From positions 84,562,175 through 84,626,174 of the forward strand of contig NC_054702.1 in NCBI RefSeq assembly GCF_016097555.1: a DNA stretch of 64,000 nucleotides, in the 5' to 3' direction. The notes below the pieces were generated by a model. That model was not told the DNA's origin and searched no databases. It was given only the letters and a program-made list of their open reading frames with translations. This stretch comes from Gigantopelta aegis. Taxonomy: Eukaryota > Mollusca > Gastropoda > Neomphalida > Peltospiridae. This document shows, piece by piece, positions 1 to 27,365 of this stretch. Each line of letters opens with the position of its first letter. Position 1 is the stretch's first letter. Made by a program: the position numbers and the translations under genes.

Positions 1-466
1 GGAGCAGAAATCGGGACTCGTCACTGAACCACACCTGTCTCCATCGCAGTTGAGGCCATTGTCGATGAATCTGGCACCACTGCAGTCGGAGTCGACGGTG
101 TTGTGGTTTTAAGATGACACCTCGAACTGGACGTCTGGCACGAATTCCTACCTCACGTAGGCGGTTCCGTACGGTCTGGTCGGATATCCTGCGCAAACCT
201 GGTATTGCTGCGGCTGTGGAGGTGGCAGTAGTCAATCGTTCCCGAAGGTGGCGTACCCGGATGTAGCGGTCCTGCCCGGGGGTAGTGACCCGTGGTCGAC
301 CGGATCTAGGGAGGTCACGTGTTGATCCATGTTGCTGGTAACGGTCCCACAGTCTGGAGATGGTGCTTGGGGACACATGGAATGCCCTGGCAACGGCCGT
401 TCTGGATTCGCCTGCGTCTAGTCGGCCGATGGCATTGTTTCTCTGCGGTTCACTGAGACGTGGCAT
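1..466 (-). CDS. Tc1-like transposase, N-terminal part (cut by window edge)
   Basis: Reading the minus strand from ATG at 466-464 gives an uninterrupted frame to base 1, about 155 codons. It starts MPRLSEPQRNNAIGRL, a typical Tc1-like beginning. A first helix-turn-helix follows (AVARAFHVSPSTISRLWDRY), then a GRPR-like linker (SGRPRVT) and a second HTH region. The visible part ends at VWFSDESRF, where the D of FSDE is the first catalytic aspartate of the Tc1/mariner DDE triad. The other two catalytic residues would lie left of the window. The visible part has no stop or frameshift, so the copy may be fairly young. IS630-Tc1-mariner enzymes cut and paste DNA into TA sites; whether this one is active cannot be judged from half a gene. 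Confidence 0.88.
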   Translation of the reverse strand, partial: MPRLSEPQRNNAIGRLDAGESRTAVARAFHVSPSTISRLWDRYQQHGSTRDLPRSGRPRVTTPGQDRYIRVRHLRERLTTATSTAAAIPGLRRISDQTVRNRLREVGIRARRPVRGVILKPQHRRLRLQWCQIHRQWPQLRWRQVWFSDESRFLL

Positions 467-735
467 GTCCTGGATTGTCAACTGTCGGCCAGATACAGAG
501 GCCAGGCAAGCGAACACCCTGCACTTTTATACTGTCGGTGTTCATGTTGCTAATATTCACATTTTGGAACTTTATTGTACAGTAGCTTCGTTTTATCGAA
601 TGTAACCGTGGGAATGTGTTTGGGACATGCAATGACCTTATATTCACAAAGCATGAACCGGTAGGAAACATAAAATCGGAGTTATAACCCATTTGTACCC
701 TTTTGCGTTTCTTTTTTTGAAGAGTATATAACCCC
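1..735 (-). mobile_element. Tc1/mariner-superfamily DNA transposon (partial)
   Basis: The transposase frame at 1-466 is followed, on its upstream side, by about 270 non-coding bases up to a T-rich stretch and a GAAGAGTATATA motif near 719-730. This probably contains the 5' terminal inverted repeat. The other terminus is outside the window, so the exact end and the TA duplication cannot be confirmed. Confidence 0.6.
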
Positions 736-739
736 ATTT

Positions 740-1890
740 CGTTCTATTAATGCAAATTGAAATATATTTAGTCAAATAGTTTATTATATTATCAAGTCAG
801 TTATGTCGTTTTACAAGTCAGGCTGATGACACCGAAAAGCCTTGTCGTAAATGACTGCGTTTGTTTAAACTGTTCATACAGGAGTTGGTCAGAGTTGACG
901 TCACTTCGCTCCAAGCTAGAATACCGGACGGAACGAAAACAAAAGAAAATACCTGCCGCCAGTTAGCAGGAATAATCATGTTTTTCATTAACTCTAAAAT
1001 GACGCATTTTTCATTTGTTAAAGTGTCAGTATGTGTAGGTGGTAAGGGTATGCATCTTTCCAACACATAAGGCTCATATTTGAGTTTACTTCCCCTTTAA
1101 TTAAGACACGAATCATTAACCAATATACAGAAACAATAAAATGAATTTAACCAAAATTAAATCAAAGCCTACATCAATATCTCTTCCGATGTTTCGTATC
1201 GATTTGTATTTGTATTATTTCAAATTATATTATCAACACATTGTAGCTGTCATTGCGAACAAACAGGGCGCTGAGAAAATTCAATATTGTTTTACTAGGA
1301 TATAGCTAACCTAACAAATGAACTAGCTGGTGTGATTACTGTTTATCCTTATGCGATAACAATCATATAACAGACAATAATGGTGTTTTAGGCCCTACCT
1401 TTCTGAAACCATTCTGCTTAAAGCAATAAAACAATATGTAGTCGTTGTATTTTCATAACTACGGCAAATATGTTTTTGATGTTTGTTCAAATGAATAATT
1501 GACAGAACATTTCATTTTGTATTGCTTGGATATAGTATTTCAAACCAGTGGGAATGATATCTGGAATGGGGGGGGGGGGGGGATCTCTAGTGAAGGAGAG
1601 GAGGCACAGTTTCTACTGAAAACGTTTTCAGAGCGTTCACCACGATGACAACCATGTGCAACATGATCTCTTGAAATAATAAATGTTGTAAACTACTTCA
1701 TTCTGGCTGAAGACATGGTTTTTACCCGTCTACGTATTTTGGTCTCTGGACAGCTTCGTGTTTTTTGAGTGGGCTATATAGGTAAACTTCGTGAGCAAAA
1801 CATATACATGCATTTGTAAAATTATCGGTTATGTGAAATCATTTCGTTGTACGTTTTGTGGGATACAGAGTCGAGGTCTTTACATTTAAA
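740..1890. other. Non-coding stretch with a MITE-like remnant
   Basis: No coding signal is seen. About 830-1101 ends in a TTCCCCTTTAATTAAG motif preceded by sequence of the kind seen in TTAA-flanked MITEs, so it may be one half of such an element. A 15-base G homopolymer lies at 1568-1582. The short reading frames here have no recognisable domains. Confidence 0.4.
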
Positions 1891-1892
1891 AC

Positions 1893-2491
1893 CATATATA
1901 TACTTTTGCAGCAAGCTACTATTATGCGACTTTTGATATTTAAAAAACAAAAAAATGTTTTCGAAATAGTTGAAGCAGATGACGACTTTTGAAAGGAACA
2001 AATATTTTCAATACACAACACCGGCGTAGGAAACGGGGGAGCAAGGGGGAGCAAGGGGGAGGGGGGCATGTGCCCCCCACATTTCAGATATTTTGATATT
2101 TCAGATATTCAGTGTTTTTTGGTAAGGGTCGACACAGCAATGATTATTAGGGAACAATTTGAAATCTGGAATACTATTTCTGACTATAAAACATAACATC
2201 CACCCACTAAACTGACATACTGCAATTTCCTAGGCTTAATCATAATTTCAACAGATCAAAAACGAAAATATATCGATGCTAAATGGACGATGGCGACAGA
2301 TAATAGAAATGCAAAACAGCAAACACACATTCATTTACGAACAATTATATAGACAGAAACATCGATTTAATGAAAGTTTTACCATGATGGACTGTCATAT
2401 ATAGTGTATTGTTTCTTAGTTGACTGATATGGAACTGCCATATGGAACGTTTCAATAAAAACTAATGCGTTAACGATTACAAGTCGTAGCC
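1893..2491 (+). repeat. Diverged copy of the channel gene's upstream block (copy 1)
   Basis: This stretch aligns by eye with 5196-5648. Shared landmarks are TATGCGACTTTT near the start, GGAACAAATAT, ACAATT.AAAATCTGGA, CAGCAA.CACACATT, TATAGTGTATTG and AAAACTAATGCGTTA near the end. Copy 1 holds an extra insertion around 2023-2105 with a ggcgtaggaaac-type end like the MITEs at 4891 and 63547. The match may continue past 2491 to near an ATG at 2529. Confidence 0.65.
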
Positions 2492-2543
2492 AATTAAGTT
2501 AAGCAAACAGTTGTCTCTACGTGAAACCATGGGTATCTAAAAA

Positions 2544-2850
2544 AGTTAAACTCTGTTTTGTTTAAGTTGAGCACATTGATTTATTAATCATCGACTATTG
2601 GATGTCATATATTTTTGTAGTTTTGACATATAGTCTTAGAGAGGAAACCCGCTACATTTATTTCATTAGTAGCAAGAAAGCTTTTATATGCACCATCCCA
2701 CAAACAGAATAGCACATACCACGGCCTTTAATATACCAGTCGTGGTGCACTGGCTAGAACAAGAAATAGCCCAGTGGGCCCACAGACAGGGATCGATCCT
2801 AGACCGACCGAGCATCAGGAGAGCGCTTTACCATTTGTACGTCCCGCCCT
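2544..2850 (-). mobile_element. tRNA-derived SINE, family 1, near full length
   Basis: On the minus strand it reads from a tRNA-like head (GGTAAAGCGCTCTCCTGATG, then GGATCGATCC as a B-box-like part) through the central TAGCCAGTGCACCACGACTG block to a tail near GATGATTAATAAATC. This is the commonest repeat in the window. The head resembles a pol III promoter, but there is no functional tRNA gene here. Confidence 0.8.
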
Positions 2851-2869
2851 AGGCTATCTAAGGACACAT

Positions 2870-3010
2870 TAAACATATTCAAACTAAGTGTGTGTTGCAC
2901 TGAATTTAGAGGTTATATGAACGACAAAATGTGATACTTTAAAAATAGCATTGCACTGAAACTACATGTTGCACTGAATTTAGAAGTTATATGAACAACA
3001 ATTTGTCAAA
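2870..3010. repeat. Short direct repeat
   Basis: The motif GTTGCACTGAATTTAGA followed by GTTATATGAAC occurs at about 2893 and again at about 2968. It is one short duplication of unknown origin. Confidence 0.5.
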
Positions 3011-3089
3011 CTGTAGTGACATACAAACGACTATATAGCTTTCAATAATAACACATTTTATGCGATAATTTGTGGGCTAGCTAAATTGT

Positions 3090-3690
3090 CAGCTTCGTAA
3101 CTCTGCTAGTAACCTAAACTCATTTATTTTTAAGCCATCTTTCTGATAACCCAAGCTGTGAATGTGGAGATAACTGTGAAGATACTTTTCATTATTTTTA
3201 TGTCTGCCCTTTGTTTATCAGACAAAGATATGATTTATTTACATCCTTAAGGCATTACCTTAATATCTTAGACATTGATCTATTATTATCCGGCTCAATA
3301 AACCTACCAATTAAAGAAAACTATTTAATTTTTAAAGCAGTACATAAATATATAGCAGAAAATAAAAGATTCGAGTTGAACTAACTTATTATTCTAATTT
3401 TTACTGCCCCATATAAGGTTTAGCTCCAACAATAGGATCATATCTATCATAATTTTTGTCGACATCCCATTTCTATTCTATCTACTCTCTACCTTTCATT
3501 ACTATATATTAATAAATATTAATTATGTTAAATACTTTATGCCATTGGACATTATGTTATTATGTTTTATATATGATTATGAATATTGATTATTGTCTGA
3601 TATTCATCTTGTTTAGGAGAGCACTTATATAGGCTCTGCCTGTTGGGCAATCCTTTTGACTTTTTTCTGATCAATAAAATATCTCAAAAC
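3090..3690 (+). mobile_element. LINE 3' end fragment (CR1/L2-like)
   Basis: The plus strand encodes the C-terminal end of a non-LTR retrotransposon protein: a zinc-knuckle-like block (CECGDNCEDTFHYFYVCP), the helical stretch LLLSGSINLPIKENYLIFKA, and a stop after RFELN near 3383. About 300 bases of 3' UTR follow and end in AATAAAATATCTCAAAAC at about 3690. The C-terminal block resembles that of the LINE at 9.1-11.9 kb, so both probably belong to the same clade. The 5' part is missing, as is usual for 5'-truncated LINEs. Confidence 0.7.
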
Positions 3691-3957
3691 AAATTTCATA
3701 AGGGCCATTAAAAATGTTTTAACTGTCCCTGCTGGCCACGATGATTTAGAAATTAAGTTTTAACCCTGCTTTCGTTAGATACAGTTGTTAATCTATGTCA
3801 CATGAAGATGTATTACCGGTAACACGCCATTATTACAGACAAAATGCGGTCCAGTCAAACTTGACCAAACGTATCCTTAAGATGACCTAAAAAAATTGGG
3901 TATAAAAGGTTTTATAGGTTTTTATTATCTAAATCAAGTTTCTATAGGTGTATGGTC

Positions 3958-4780
3958 TCCCATTGTTGTAGGGTGACAGACTGATTTTTGCCCTAATTGA
4001 ACGAAAATGCCCGAATCTGAAAAACAATGTTTATTCATATAGCATTACTGCCATAGAACTATACAAGGTTGCAAACGAATCATTACGCTTTCTTACATGG
4101 GTTACACCTAATATTGTGGGTAGAATGACGGAAATACACAGTAAAAAGGTTTCAGGCAAGCTCTTATTCCCCGAATGTCTCCATCTTTTTTGCCAGAATT
4201 TGAGAATTCCTCATTACTTTATGAAAACAATCCATTTAACTTAACGGATTTTTTTCTCGTTCTAGCCAGTGCACCACAACTGGTCAAAAGCCGTGGTATG
4301 TGCTTTCCTGTCTGTGGGAAAGTGCATATAAAGATCTCTTGCTGCATTAAGAAAATGTAGCGGATGTCCTCTGATGACTGTGTCGGAATTACCAAATGTT
4401 TGACATCCAGTAGCCGATGATTTAATTAATCAATGTGGTCTAGTGGTGTCGTTAAACAAAACAAACTTTAACTATGAAAACACACAAAGACTTCAAAAGA
4501 TGACTGCAGCTGGAGGGGACAGGTATATAAATTTACTTCCAACTACGGTGGAGAATGATACACAGTGATTCATGAGTGCACGTAATGACATCTGTACTTA
4601 TTCCAAAGGGCTCTGTCCGATGCTAGTTTTGATTTAGTACACTAGTCTGGTAGTGGCAGTCCTCTTTGTTGCAGTGCACGAATGATGAAATCTCCTGTAA
4701 AGGATCTCCTCGGGAGTGGTTGTCCAGCTATAGACGAGGCACTAGATACGGTTTTCTCGTTAAGATTCAGAGACGGGTGT
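3958..4780 (+). repeat. Composite dispersed repeat, copy 1
   Basis: Two blocks, 3958-4225 and 4566-4780, match 17205-17490 and 17955-18190 in the same order and orientation. Landmarks are GAACGAAAATGCCCGAATCT in block 1 and ATCTCCT/AGTAAAG then TCCTCGGGAGTGG in block 2. In this copy a SINE (4265-4474) separates the blocks. Block 2 contains a short frame similar in both copies (MKSPVKDLLGSGCPAIDEAL here). Confidence 0.65.
4265..4474 (+). mobile_element. SINE family 1, 5'-truncated
   Basis: The central block (GCCAGTGCACCACAACTGG), the CATATAAAGATC.CTTGCTGC stretch and the complete tail ending GTGGTGTCGTTAAACAAAAC are present. The tRNA-like head is missing. Confidence 0.8.
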
Positions 4781-4802
4781 GTGTGTGTGTGTGTGTGTGT
4801 GT
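4776..4802. repeat. (GT)n microsatellite
   Basis: About 13 GT units. Confidence 0.95.
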
Positions 4803-4888
4803 TTATGGGGGGAGGGGGTAGCGTCCATTGTGGCAAAAGACTGAAATATGAAGACCCAGAGGTCAGTGGGTTCTAAATGTCAATCTTA

Positions 4889-5190
4889 ACTACTGGCGCA
4901 GGAAGCGGGGGGGGGGGGGGGGGGGGGGGGGGGGGAAGGAAGGCATGTAGCAGTGATGGTTTTTATATATTTATACATATATATATATGTATGTGTGTGT
5001 GTGTGCCCCACACGTTTTTGGCAGCTTCCTACGCTCGCGTTAACACCCATCTTACCTCAATCGACTACTTACTGTCTATTTTACATTCAGTTTCTACTGA
5101 AATGCCTACAAGTGTACTTTGACGGACTGTAGATGCTTTCTTAAAAGCTGTAACCCCCGTAAAAAAACCTGCGTCCGCCCCTGGTCAGTT
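4889..5190. repeat. MITE-like foldback repeat with a poly-G core
   Basis: It starts ACTGGCGCAGGAAGCGGGG, and an inverted counterpart GCAGCTTCCTACGC lies at 5019-5036. It encloses a 29-base G run (4907-4935) and AT/GT microsatellites. The copy at 63547-63695 has the same ends and the 2023-2105 insertion shows one end, so this is a small nonautonomous family with a G-rich left end. Confidence 0.6.
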
Positions 5191-5195
5191 TCAAA

Positions 5196-5648
5196 ATTAA
5201 TAAATACGTTTGCAGCAAATTACTAGTATGCGACTTTTAATATTAAAACCCGCCCCATATTTTAGAAATTATTGATTTAGACTTGAAATATTGGAAAGAA
5301 CAAATATATTCAATCTTCGGTCAATGTGTTAATGGTAATCGACATAGCAACAGCTCTCGTGTTACTAGAGAACAATTCAAAATCTGGACTATAGTTTCTG
5401 GTGCATATCGCCAAACAAACGTATTACAACGATACTAATCGACGTTGGCCACAGACAGTGGAAATGCAAACAGCAAGCACACATTTGTTTACGAAGAATT
5501 AGATAGACATAAAGCACCAATTTAATAAAAGTTACACCACGATGGATTGTTAAATATAGTGTATTGCTTCTTATTTGACTGACACGGAGCTACTATACGA
5601 AACGTTTCAATGAAAACTAATGCGTTATTGATTACGAGTCATAACGAC
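5196..5648 (+). repeat. Block directly upstream of the channel gene (copy 2 of the 1893-2491 repeat)
   Basis: This copy ends about 40 bases before the first channel ATG, so it covers the place where the promoter and 5' UTR should lie. No TATA box or initiator was recognised with confidence. Because the same sequence recurs 3.3 kb upstream, either the gene's front was duplicated or a repeat has come to supply its promoter region. Confidence 0.6.
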
Positions 5649-5687
5649 TAACGCTGCAGGAAGCAGACGTCGTGTTCGCGCGCCTCA

Positions 5688-21751
<16,064 letters not shown>

Positions 21752-21844
21752 TATAAGTCCCACAGGCCTTGGCAACGTTCAAAACGTAATCCCAGAGATC
21801 CTGTTAATCTTAATCTTCTTGCGTGGTTTATGTAGGAAAGTCTT

Positions 21845-21845
<1 letters not shown>

Positions 21846-21873
<28 letters not shown>
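21846..21873. repeat. A homopolymer after the channel gene
   Basis: About 28 A in a row roughly 95 bases after the stop codon, inside the likely 3' UTR. Confidence 0.95.
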
Positions 21874-21877
<4 letters not shown>

Positions 21878-21970
21878 AAAGAAAAAAGATTGCTTAACGA
21901 CACATGAGAACATTTAAAAAAAGACTGTGGCTATTTGTTGTCTAGCGTACTTACTGTGACTTTTGGATTA

Positions 21971-21976
21971 AATAAA
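21971..21976 (+). promoter_or_regulatory. Candidate poly(A) signal of the channel gene
   Basis: AATAAA about 220 bases after the stop codon. It is a common hexamer in AT-rich DNA, so this is only a candidate. Confidence 0.4.
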
Positions 21977-22035
21977 AATTAAAAGTTTGTTTTATTTCTT
22001 CTTCTTTCTTCTTCTCGTTAGGTTTCATATGCTCA

Positions 22036-22745
22036 CTAAACCCTAAGATGTGCTGCATCAATGAACTGGATCGTCAGTTGGAGCTCAACCGTTCTGCCCT
22101 ATAGCTTTTCTTTAATGCTCTTTTCTTCTGGCCAGATGTTTTGCCTTATGTTTTGGAGGAGAGGGCAGCTTTGAAGAACGTGTTCTGGCGTCTGAGATCC
22201 ACTGTTGCAGGGACATTCTCCTGCATGTTTGAGCCTTAGGCGATGGAGGTGAGCCTTTAGTCTACAGTGTCCAGTCCTGAGTCTGAAAATTTGGACTTGC
22301 TGTTTTCTTTCCAGGCGCCACATTGGGTTCGATGGGTATGTACTACCTGTTCTGGATTTCCAAATGTTTTCATATCTTCTTTTGATGAGTGTTTTAGTTT
22401 CATCATAAGACATCTGACGTAGATACTGTGGCTTTTGACTGCCTTCTTTTGCTAATTGATCGGCTTTCTCATTTCCAATAATGCCACAGTGGGCAGGAAT
22501 CCATTGTAGTGTGGTCTTATTGGTGTTCAGGCTGTTAAGCATGTCTTGCATTTTCCTTTTGGCGTTTCCTCGTGGCTCTTCTTGGAGGGCTTGCAAGACT
22601 GATTTGCAGTCACAAAGGAAGAGAATGTTTCTGTTGTATATATTTCTATCCACCAAAATGTTTCCAGCTTTTTAAGATGGCACACTGTTCAGCCCTGAAA
22701 TTTGTTGAGAGTTCTCCAGTGGTGGCTGACATCTCTTCTGAATGT
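22036..22745 (-). mobile_element. LINE-1 family fragment C: RNase H and C-terminus
   Basis: On the minus strand, TTGELSTNFRAEQCAILKSW, then CDCKSVLQALQEE (catalytic Asp region), LQWIPAHCGIIGNEKADQLA (the classic RNase H block) and a Cys-His end, HAGECPCNSGSQTPEHVLQS. The frame ends with FIDAAHLRV near 22047 after one in-frame TAG near 22101. It begins almost where fragment A stops in the protein, but lies elsewhere. It may be a separate copy or a moved piece. Confidence 0.82.
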
Positions 22746-22925
22746 TTTATTTAACAACACAGCCAGTACACACTGATTTAATAATCATTGGCAAACATTT
22801 CATAAAAAGACTTAGAAGAAACCTGCTACAGTTTTCATTAGCAGCTAGGGATATTTAAATGTACGTTTCCAGAAACAGGACAGCATCCTTTGATATACCA
22901 ATTGTGAGGCATTGGTCTAAATGGT
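22746..22925 (-). mobile_element. SINE family 1, tail half
   Basis: Starts with TTTTATTTAACAACACAGCC and continues to ATATACCAATTGTGAGGCA, a diverged central block; the head is missing. It abuts LINE fragment C. Confidence 0.65.
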
Positions 22926-24935
22926 GAATGTACCATCTCATATAGAGTATCCATACAGAAAAAAAGAGTAGATAATCTGTTAGATACTTTCTCACAGACA
23001 GAAAATATTTTACGACTGAGTCACATTCCGCCCACCAGCGATGACGATGTGTACAATTAGTTGGTTTTTATAGACTGACGTTATTACTATGTTGGTCTGT
23101 ATTAGTGGTATGTTTATCTTTATGGCAAGCAATAGATACATGTATTTGTATTTTCATTAGCTCACTTTCATTATTGGTTTAGTTCTATTAATTCTGAAAG
23201 ATCATTTAAAATTTTACATTATGTAGTCATTGTTAATATTGTTATAAGTATATGTTTAAAACAATTTACGGACATTAGGTGAATATTCTCATTAAAAAAA
23301 ACCCAACTGTTTTAACAAATCACAAGTTTTTCGTCATGGTATTGTTGGTAGAACAGTAACATATAGTAATGAAAGCTTCATTTGTAGATCTATTATTTTT
23401 AAAGACAATCAAAATGAAACATATTATCAGATATTACTTGATTTTTGTGGCGTACCCCTTGACAGATTCACGGTACACGACGTTTAGTTCTTGAAAGCTA
23501 TATGGATCAGCCAGCGTTTCTCCATTTTGCTTCGTTTTACTGGGACAAGGTTGCAGACGGTGGTTTGACACGAAACTGCTTCCTTTAAACAACCATAGAG
23601 ATAGTAGATTATAAAAACAGAAAAAAATATGCATTACACGAAAACAATAACTGTAATCTAAGTACGTAAACATTGCAAATTTACACCAGAGCGCAGCTTT
23701 GAAGGCGAGCATAACGCCTGGAATGCTAAACCACCTCGTAACAAACCACATTTGACCATGTCAACACTGCAATCAATTTCCATTATCAATGTGTGTTGCA
23801 ACACATTACTATGTTTGTTCAAGTCTTTCATACATTCATTTACATTAACACACACTTCTGTTTTCAATGAGCATAAAAGCAATATGATGTAGAGTTGACC
23901 ACTTTCGTTTTATTGATTTTCGTCGGTCGTAAATACAAATTGTAAATAATCGTTGTATATAATATAAAGTTATATCGATTCCAATAATATCTTTTCAATT
24001 CTTGCTGTTAGATGAATGGGGCAAAACACTAAAAGGGGTGCAGAGGCAACTGAAATTCACCCAAAAACACAGTAACAACAAAGTATTGTGCTTTTTATTT
24101 AGAAGCGCCCATTTGGTTTTTCTGAAGAAACCACTATATTACAACAAGCGCATACCATGGTGGGCCATCTGAGTGGGGGGCCTTACCATACAATTATTAC
24201 AAAAACTTTACCCCTTTCTGGACTATAAACCAAGAGCTTTTGTCGTCATTAACCCAGTTGCATGAATTATGTCATGCCCTTTTGATCTCATTTAAACTGG
24301 ACTGTGTTGCTGTTTGGTTTGGTTTTGTTTTATGTTTTTGCTTTTGTTGTTTTAACTGCTGATAAAATTATTTCATCACTACCAACTATGTGGACATTCA
24401 TTATGGTGTCTCCACCGATTTCAAGGAAACATTATTTGGCAGATTGTTTCCCCAAGTTAACTGCAGCTAAAGAGGATTCTGTATAAATGCTGATATATGC
24501 CAGTGCACTGATGTGGCAAATGACGGTCATGTAGACCATATTCGAATACGAGAATGTCATTACTACCAACCTTTATGGACATTCTGTATGGCGTCTAAAT
24601 ATACTGATCAAACAAGAGGGGATAATTAACACTTCCAAATGGCATATTTTAGAATTCAGCATTTCAAGCAATTTAAATTTCAAAAGTTTCTGCAGGAGGT
24701 TACCCCCTCGAAGGTTTGTGAGTTTCGAGCCCTCAGGAAAAGCACGATGCGAGAGACCATGGTTTGACTCCCAATAGCCGATGTATGTTTGTAGTGCGTG
24801 GGGTGTTGATAAAAATATTTTTTTCAGCAGGAATGGACAACTAGGTACTGCCCTGAACCCCAAGTAAGTACACCACTGTGCAGCTCAGTGGACAGGTGTA
24901 AAACATACACATTTGTCAGAGCTGGATCATAATCA
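22926..24935. other. Mostly unrecognised sequence with one dispersed repeat
   Basis: About 23760-24020 shares blocks with 35120-35180 and 36460-36650 (for example TTGATTTTCGTCGGTCG and TTGTTAGATGAATGG), so it is a dispersed repeat of unknown type. A 105-codon minus frame at 23434-23751 has an acceptor-like site (TTGTTTAAAG) before FKGSSFVSNHRLQPCPSK but no recognisable domain and no neighbouring exons. I see no gene. Confidence 0.4.
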
Positions 24936-25216
24936 TTGATTAATTAATCATCGGCTATTGGATGTCAAATATTTGGTAATTATGACTCGTAGTCATCAGA
25001 AGAAACCCGCTACATGTTTTCTAATGCAGCAAGTGATCTTTTATATGCACTTTCCTACAGACAGGAAAGTACATACCACGGCCTTTGACCAGTCTTGGTG
25101 CACTGGTGGGAATGAGAAAAAAACCAATCAGTTGAATGGATCCACCAAGGTGGTTCGATCCTGCGATGCAAGCACCTCAAGCGAGCACTCAACCGACTGA
25201 ACTAAATCACGCCCCA
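24936..25216 (-). mobile_element. SINE family 1
   Basis: Tail TTAATTAATCATCGGCTATT, the CGCTACAT and TTTTATATGCAC parts, the ACATACCACGGCCTTTGACC centre and a degraded head to about 25216. Confidence 0.8.
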
Positions 25217-25267
25217 CATCATAATCAGTGCTGTGGTATATAAAAAGCTGTACCATGTATTGCACTG

Positions 25268-25345
25268 GCCTCGGTGGTGTAGTGGTAAAGACACTGAATT
25301 TGAGGCTGGCATATATTCATACTGAGCTCACTTCCCAAGAGTAGT
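25268..25345 (+). mobile_element. SINE family 2, head part
   Basis: GCCTCGGTGGTGTAGTGGTA and GAGGCTGGCATATATTCATA, cut off where the LINE 3' end begins. The tail of the same family appears at 26910-27012 on the other side of that LINE. Confidence 0.65.
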
Positions 25346-26905
25346 AGTTTATTTTTTACTTTAAGCCGTGTGGCTCATAAACATACAATTATATACAATA
25401 TTATAAGTCATATATAAACAATCATCAGCGTAAACATAAACAAGTGGATGCGTATTTGGAGGATGCACAGTTATACATGCTGCGATCTTAAATGTAATGT
25501 ATATTTTAAATATTTTCCAAGGTTACAAAGTTGTTTTCTATTCTGAACAGACAGTAATTCTATTGATTTAAAAACAGACGGTCTTAACCAGTAGTATTAG
25601 TTTTCATACAATATGCGAATATGCAAATACATTGAACATATTAAAATAAAATGAAATTCATCTTCAATTTTATTCCGATTACACATACGACATTTTCTCT
25701 GCGATCGTTCAGTTCCACAATACCTTCCTTGTTCAATGAGTAATTGGTGCGATGAAACACGAAATTTTGTGATAAGAGATTAATAACAAATAGGTAATGA
25801 TATCCTAAGATAATATTGTAAACAAAAAATATCTGTTAAATGCTTTAAAATATTACATTTTGGTGAATTGATCAACAATTTGTCTATTTCTTGAATACAG
25901 TGATCTGACAGGCGCATGTTAATTCTTTTTATAAATATTACATGATTATCAACTTGCTGATTAAATCATACATCTCCAAATCCTAAAGAAAATAATAAAT
26001 GTGTTACGTGGTGTAGTCAGTGAAAAGATTCCTGACTTTCTAACATATCATATATTGATTTCAAGATACAATTATTCGTTTCTAAAAGCTTCAACCAATA
26101 TTTAATTTAAATTTAAAGTTTTGTAAATTTATCATTGTAATTTAACGTTAATCCTAGATAATTAAAACTATCAACCACTTGGATTATATTGTCATTGTAA
26201 GTCCATTTGTCTTTAGTAGTAATTTTCCCCGTTTCTGAAAAAAAAAATTCTATATTTATATCAATATTCCATTTAGTACTATAAGCATATAACGAATCTA
26301 ATATTTTCTGCAGACCATCACAGACTGACAGCAGCACAGTATCGTCTGCGTACATTAAAAGAAACAGTGAAATATGTTGGATATACATCGGCTCACTAGA
26401 GCCTTTAATTAACTCGTTCTTAAAATCATTTACATACATGAAAACAAAAATGGTGACAAGGCTTCGCCTTGCATAAGTCTTGTGTTACTATTGAAAAAGT
26501 CACAAAAACCAGATTGGAATTTTACACAAGTCTTTAAGACATTATACATAGATTTAATAATAGTATGAATTTTCCCTGTGATACCGTTTCGGGCTAATTT
26601 AAATAATAGCTTATATCTATTTATACTGTCAAAGGCTTTTCTGTAATCAACAAAACCACAATACAGCTTCTTCTTACGTCCCAACGCTTTCGAAATCAGA
26701 CAATGAAGAGCAAACATAGCATCAATTGTACCATAATCAGATTTAAAACCAAAACGTGCATCTGTCACAATATTATTTTCATCTGACCAATTAAGCAGTC
26801 TATTCTTTAAAACTGAGGTAAATATTTTCTCAAGACAACTGATCAGCGTTATACCTCTATAATTATCCGGGTTATTAGCATCTCCTTTTTTATACAATAC
26901 TACGC
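25345..26905 (-). mobile_element. LINE-3: non-LTR retrotransposon RT and C-terminus
   Basis: On the minus strand: NYRGITLISCLEKIFTSVL, DARFGFKSDYGTIDAMFALH, YCGFVDYRKAFDSINRYKL and MQGEALSPFLFS form the RT; LMYADDTVLLS carries the catalytic Asp pair; SFNYLGLTLNYN follows. Farther on comes a degraded Cys-His block (RNKIEDEFHFILICSMY) and a 3' end with AATTGTATGTTTATGAGCC and CACACGGCTTAAAGTAAAA. The RT frame shifts once near 26435 and the C-terminal part has several stops. The clade is not certain. Confidence 0.78.
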
Positions 26906-26909
26906 CAAC

Positions 26910-27012
26910 TTCTCTCTCACTAACAATTAATCACTGTCCTGGGCAGACAATAGCTGAGATATATGCCCAGAACAGCGTGCTTGAACCTTAATTGGATATA
27001 GGCATGAACATT
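26910..27012 (+). mobile_element. SINE family 2, tail part
   Basis: CTCTCTCACTAACAATTAAT, then TCACTGTCCTGGGCAGACAA and CAGCGTGCTTGAACCTTAAT. With 25268-25345 it may be one SINE split by LINE-3. Confidence 0.65.
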
Positions 27013-27127
27013 TTGTTAAAATGAATACTAAAACTATTTTATATCAATCTTGATGGCATCATGGTTAAACCACTGGCTTTAAGGCTTCCACCCAGAGATG
27101 TTAATTACAACTCTCTAACATTTACAG

Positions 27128-27365
27128 GACGGGACGTAGCCCAGTGGTAAAGCGTACTCCTGATGCGCGGTCTGTCTATAATCGATCCCCGTCGGTGAGT
27201 CCATCGGGCTATTTATTGTTCCAGCCAGTGCTCCACAACTGATATAACAAAGGCCGTGGTAGGTATGTACTATCTTGTCTGTCGGATGTTGCATATAAAA
27301 GATCCCTTGCTGCTAATCGGAGAGTAGCCCATTGTGTGGCAGCAGTGGGTTTTCTCTCTTCGGAT
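27128..27365 (+). mobile_element. SINE family 1, head and body
   Basis: Clean head GGGACGTAGCCCAGTGGTAA, ATCGATCCCCGTCGGTGAGT, centre CCAGCCAGTGCTCCACAACT and ATAAAAGATCCCTTGCTGCT; the tail is lost after about 27365. Confidence 0.82.

Noticed and set aside
4877-5122. Gly-rich frame
   Set aside because: Produced by the poly-G core of a foldback repeat.
23434-23751. 105-codon minus frame with a possible acceptor
   Set aside because: No domain, no neighbouring exons and partial overlap with dispersed repeats. Insufficient for a gene call.
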